16,730 nt of DNA from CAXDOZ01 sp963991145. GTDB taxonomy: Bacteria > Bacteroidota > Bacteroidia > Chitinophagales > JABDMM01. Location of the stretch: contig CAXDOZ010000046.1 of assembly GCA_963991145.1 (NCBI GenBank), forward strand, positions 1 through 16,730, read 5' to 3'. Of the stretch, positions 14,777 through 16,730 are shown in pieces. Both the position numbers and the translations under genes were made by a program. Positions within the stretch are counted from its first letter, which is position 1. Each line of letters starts with the position of its first letter. The notes under the pieces are model-generated. The model was not told where the DNA came from, searched no databases, and worked only from the letters and a program-made list of their open reading frames with translations.

Positions 14777-15441
14777 TAGTTTCTCGCGCCAAATAACAAG
14801 CTTCCAACCCTGATCATATTACTTCCACAGGCGAGAGCGATCTCATAGTCACCAGACATTCCCATGCTCAACGTTTGCATCTCCTGTCCATTCAAACGCT
14901 CATCAGCGCGGTAGCGCTCAAAAACTTCTCTTAGAAACCTGAACTCACTCTCCACCTGAGCCTTGTCCTCTGTGAAGGTTGCCATGCCCATGAATCCGCT
15001 GATAGATGCTCCTACGAGCGGAATATTATGAATCTCAGTAAGCAGCTCGTTCAACTCCTTTTCATCCAAACCAAACTTGCTTGATTCCTGAGCGATATGC
15101 ATTTGCAAAAGCACCGGAATCTTTCTTCCAACCCGCTTTCCCTGCTTATCGATCTCCTTTAACAGGCGAAGTGAATCGATACTGTGGACCAAATGCACAA
15201 ACTCGGCCATATACTTCACCTTGTTTCGCTGCAAATGACCGATCATATGCCAGTGGATACCATCACTGATCTGCTCATGCTTTTGACTTAGCTCCTGAAC
15301 CTTGTTTTCTCCAAAGTCAAGCTGTCCGGCATTCATAAGCTCCTTGATGTCCTCAATTGGCTTGGTCTTGCTGACAGCAACCAAAGTTGCCTCGTGCTCC
15401 TCACATTGCTTCAATATCCTGTCATAAGCCTGAAGATCCAT
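14773..15441 (-). CDS. yggS: YggS/PLPBP-family pyridoxal-phosphate homeostasis protein
   Basis: A 222-residue single-domain, alanine-racemase-fold protein that binds PLP and buffers vitamin B6 and amino/keto-acid pools. No catalytic reaction is established for the family. The Schiff-base lysine is Lys25 in LVAVSKTKP. Other family landmarks are LDFGENKVQEL (41-51), WHMIGHLQRNKVK (64-76), FGLDEKEL (123-130), GFMGMA near 149-154, LSMGMSGDYEIALACGSNMIR near 192-212, and the C-terminal RVGSLLFGAR. The length is usual and the protein looks intact. The ATG at 15441 is only 29 bases from the divergent DUF4296 lipoprotein start, so both promoters must share or overlap this gap or lie within the neighbouring gene. 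Confidence 0.95.
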   Translation of the reverse strand: MDLQAYDRILKQCEEHEATLVAVSKTKPIEDIKELMNAGQLDFGENKVQELSQKHEQISDGIHWHMIGHLQRNKVKYMAEFVHLVHSIDSLRLLKEIDKQGKRVGRKIPVLLQMHIAQESSKFGLDEKELNELLTEIHNIPLVGASISGFMGMATFTEDKAQVESEFRFLREVFERYRADERLNGQEMQTLSMGMSGDYEIALACGSNMIRVGSLLFGARNY

Positions 15442-15458
15442 TGATGGGTTTTTTATTC

Positions 15459-15468
15459 CTTTGCAAAG
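15459..15468. promoter_or_regulatory. CTTTGCAAAG palindrome in a 29-base divergent gap; possible bidirectional promoter core
   Basis: This 10-base palindrome places TTTG on both strands. Read either way it completes a one-mismatch version of TAnnTTTG (TTCCTTTG on +, TTTCTTTG on -). On + the TTTG ends 7 bases before the lipoprotein ATG, so that mRNA would be nearly leaderless. Speculative. Confidence 0.28.
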
Positions 15469-15470
15469 AA

Positions 15471-15812
15471 ATGAAAATGCTCCGCTTCACCATTTTGTTT
15501 GTGATTCTTTTGGCTTGCGCCGATAACGGTCCCAAACCACCCAAAGATCCGGTGGATGAAGATCTGATGGTAGAAGTTCTTCGCGACTTTCATTTATCTC
15601 AAAGCTATCATGAGTTAAAGGGCCTACCGGCCGATACGTTGGATCTCGTCATGAATCGAAGCTTCAATTATATCCTGGAAGAGAAGGGAGTAGACCGTGA
15701 AAAATTTCAGGAAACATTCGATTATTACCTGACCCATCCTGAGGAATTTACCCTGCTTTACGAGCGTGTTGTAGCAGAAATAGATTCCATCAATCCAGAA
15801 GAGGCTCTTTAA
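15471..15812 (+). CDS. DUF4296-family lipoprotein
   Basis: A 113-residue protein of unknown function. The start is ATG at 15471, or the Met two codons later; the frame stays open further upstream to a TTG at 15387, but that would run through yggS and spoil the signal peptide. The sequence opens MKMLRFTILFVILLAC with a good lipobox (LLAC, Cys15 from the first Met), predicting lipid attachment and anchoring in the membrane. Residues about 25-110 are helical: EDLMVEVLRDFHLSQSYHE, then NYILEEKGVDREKFQETFDYYLTHPEEF. This alternation matches the Bacteroidota family DUF4296 as I remember it. It precedes scoA by 49 bases and may be cotranscribed, but a functional link to ketone-body metabolism is not evident. 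The family assignment is from pattern memory. Confidence 0.78.
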   Translation: MKMLRFTILFVILLACADNGPKPPKDPVDEDLMVEVLRDFHLSQSYHELKGLPADTLDLVMNRSFNYILEEKGVDREKFQETFDYYLTHPEEFTLLYERVVAEIDSINPEEAL

Positions 15813-15861
15813 GTTTTTGCCTCCTTCAAATTCCTTTATTTTAGGGCCAAATTCTCATTGA

Positions 15862-16554
15862 ATGAAAAAAGTTGTTTCGAACGCTGACGAGGCGATTCGC
15901 GGTATATCCGACGGCATGACACTCATGCTTGGAGGCTTTGGTTTATGCGGTATTCCTGAAAACTGCATCGCAGCATTGGTAAGATCTGGAGTAAAGGATC
16001 TCACATGCATCAGTAACAATGCCGGAGTTGATGATTTTGGAATTGGATTGATGCTTCAGCAACACCAGGTAAAGAAGATGATATCTTCTTATGTAGGTGA
16101 GAATGCTGAGTTTGAACGTCAGCTGTTATCAGGTGAATTAGAAGTAGAGCTTACCCCTCAGGGAACTCTCGCTGAAAAGATCAGAGCAGGTGGAGCAGGA
16201 ATTCCGGCTTTCTTCACTCCAACCGGATTCGGAACGGAGATCGCAGATGGAAAAGAGGTAAGAGACTTCAACGGTAAACCGCACATTCTTGAGCACGCTC
16301 TTTACGCTGATTTCGCCATTGTAAAAGCCTGGAAAGGGGATACCAAAGGAAACCTCGTATTCAAAGGAACAGCGAGAAACTTCAATCCAATGATGGCTGC
16401 AGCCGGTAAGATCACAATCGCCGAGGTGGAGGAATTGGTAGAACCGGGAGTATTGGCTCCGGCCGACATTCATACGCCTGGAGTTTACGTTCAGCGCATT
16501 TTTGAAGGAACGAATTACGAAAAACGAATCGAGCAACGCATCACGCGCTCATAG
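15862..16554 (+). CDS. scoA: Succinyl-CoA:3-ketoacid CoA-transferase, subunit A
   Basis: The alpha subunit of a family I CoA-transferase that moves CoA from succinyl-CoA to acetoacetate. The 230 residues are a usual length. It begins with the family N-terminus (VVSNADEAIRGISDGMTLMLGGFGLCGIPE), whose GGFGLCGIPE glycine stretch is at residues 23-32. The middle segment ELTPQGTLAEKIRAGGAGIP (96-115) and FFTPTGFGTEIADGKE, then FKGTARNFNPMMA, are typical. The catalytic glutamate lies in the partner subunit encoded directly downstream after 9 bases. Together with the HMG-CoA lyase upstream, the pair would turn leucine-derived acetoacetate into acetoacetyl-CoA. ATG start. A weak promoter-like pair lies in the 49-base gap before it. 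Confidence 0.95.
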   Translation: MKKVVSNADEAIRGISDGMTLMLGGFGLCGIPENCIAALVRSGVKDLTCISNNAGVDDFGIGLMLQQHQVKKMISSYVGENAEFERQLLSGELEVELTPQGTLAEKIRAGGAGIPAFFTPTGFGTEIADGKEVRDFNGKPHILEHALYADFAIVKAWKGDTKGNLVFKGTARNFNPMMAAAGKITIAEVEELVEPGVLAPADIHTPGVYVQRIFEGTNYEKRIEQRITRS

Positions 16555-16563
16555 CATAGAACC

Positions 16564-16730
16564 ATGGGACTAGATAAATTTCAAATCGCACAACGCATCG
16601 CTCGTGAGCTCGAGGATGGATACTACGTGAATCTGGGAATCGGAATTCCCACGCTTATCGCAAACTACATTCCCGAAGGGATAGAGGTTACGCTGCAGTC
16701 TGAGAATGGATTGCTCGGTATGGGACCATT
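16564..16730 (+). CDS. scoB: Succinyl-CoA:3-ketoacid CoA-transferase, subunit B (3' end outside window)
   Basis: The start of the beta subunit; only 55 residues lie inside the window and the frame is open to the right edge. It reads MGLDKFQIAQRIARELEDG, then YVNLGIGIPTLIANYIP, then the active-site motif LQSENGLLGMGP. Glu47 is the catalytic glutamate that forms the CoA thioester intermediate. It starts 9 bases after the scoA stop, so the two subunits are translated from one message in balanced amounts. Confidence 0.94.
   Translation, partial: MGLDKFQIAQRIARELEDGYYVNLGIGIPTLIANYIPEGIEVTLQSENGLLGMGP

Noticed and set aside
15387..15470. Upstream TTG start for the DUF4296 protein
   Set aside because: It would run through the yggS start region and place about 28 polar residues before the lipoprotein signal.
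15817..15844. Possible scoA promoter: TTG, 17 bases, TATTTTAG
   Set aside because: The -7 element has a mismatch in the key TTTG part, so I did not list it as a feature.
16138..16536. - strand open frame of 132 codons
   Set aside because: A shadow of scoA; composition is Ser/Phe/Arg-rich without domain features.

Overview
The window looks like an ordinary, gene-dense stretch of chromosome from a member of the Bacteroidota, probably a marine or freshwater Flavobacteriia/Cytophagia-type organism. This is inferred from several things: a LeuS with the large pre-KMSKS insertion, a Gln-for-His dihydroorotase, a DUF4296-type lipoprotein, a serine palmitoyltransferase, an OmpA protein with thrombospondin type-3 repeats, TAnnTTTG-like promoter elements, and almost no Shine-Dalgarno sequences. 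I see no rRNA, tRNA, CRISPR array, transposase, integrase, phage gene or conventional defence gene. The longest gene-free stretch is 195 bases (10856-11050), so nothing over 300 bases lacks a gene.

Layout. (1) 1-1547: 3' half of leuS on +. (2) 1544-4478 on -: a tight plsC-like acyltransferase / extended-SDR oxidoreductase / RlmL-type rRNA methyltransferase operon, using GTG and TTG starts and overlapping junctions. (3) 4520-6416 on -: an OmpA-family outer-membrane protein with its own terminator and a candidate promoter. (4) 6479-7607 on -: deoxynucleoside kinase and folK, overlapping by 8 bases. (5) 7701-9518 on +: sppA. (6) 9515-10855 on -: dihydroorotase. (7) 11051-13386 on +: serine palmitoyltransferase followed after 2 bases by a YghO/bacterial-ceramide-synthase-like N-acyltransferase. 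(8) 13383-13841 on -: an unrecognised small exported (lipo)protein. (9) 13925-14776 on +: HMG-CoA lyase. (10) 14773-15441 on -: the YggS-type PLP-binding protein. (11) 15471-16730 on +: a DUF4296 lipoprotein, then scoA and the start of scoB.

How the genes fit together. The most coherent theme is lipid chemistry. Spt condenses serine with an acyl-CoA, and the linked GNAT-fold gene is a good candidate for the N-acylation step that makes (dihydro)ceramide. The extended SDR at 2683-3681, next to an acyltransferase, is a plausible but unproven ketosphinganine/ceramide reductase. HMG-CoA lyase and the ScoAB CoA-transferase together would carry HMG-CoA to acetoacetate and then acetoacetyl-CoA, as in leucine catabolism. 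The remaining genes are housekeeping: translation, rRNA modification, folate, pyrimidine and deoxynucleotide metabolism, membrane proteolysis and PLP homeostasis.

The most striking non-gene observations are two. All four convergent gene pairs end in exactly the same 4-base stop-to-stop overlap (CTAG, TTAA, CTAA, CTAA), with no intrinsic terminator visible. GATC is also clearly over-represented in the stretches I counted. I did not find a convincing undescribed multi-gene system.
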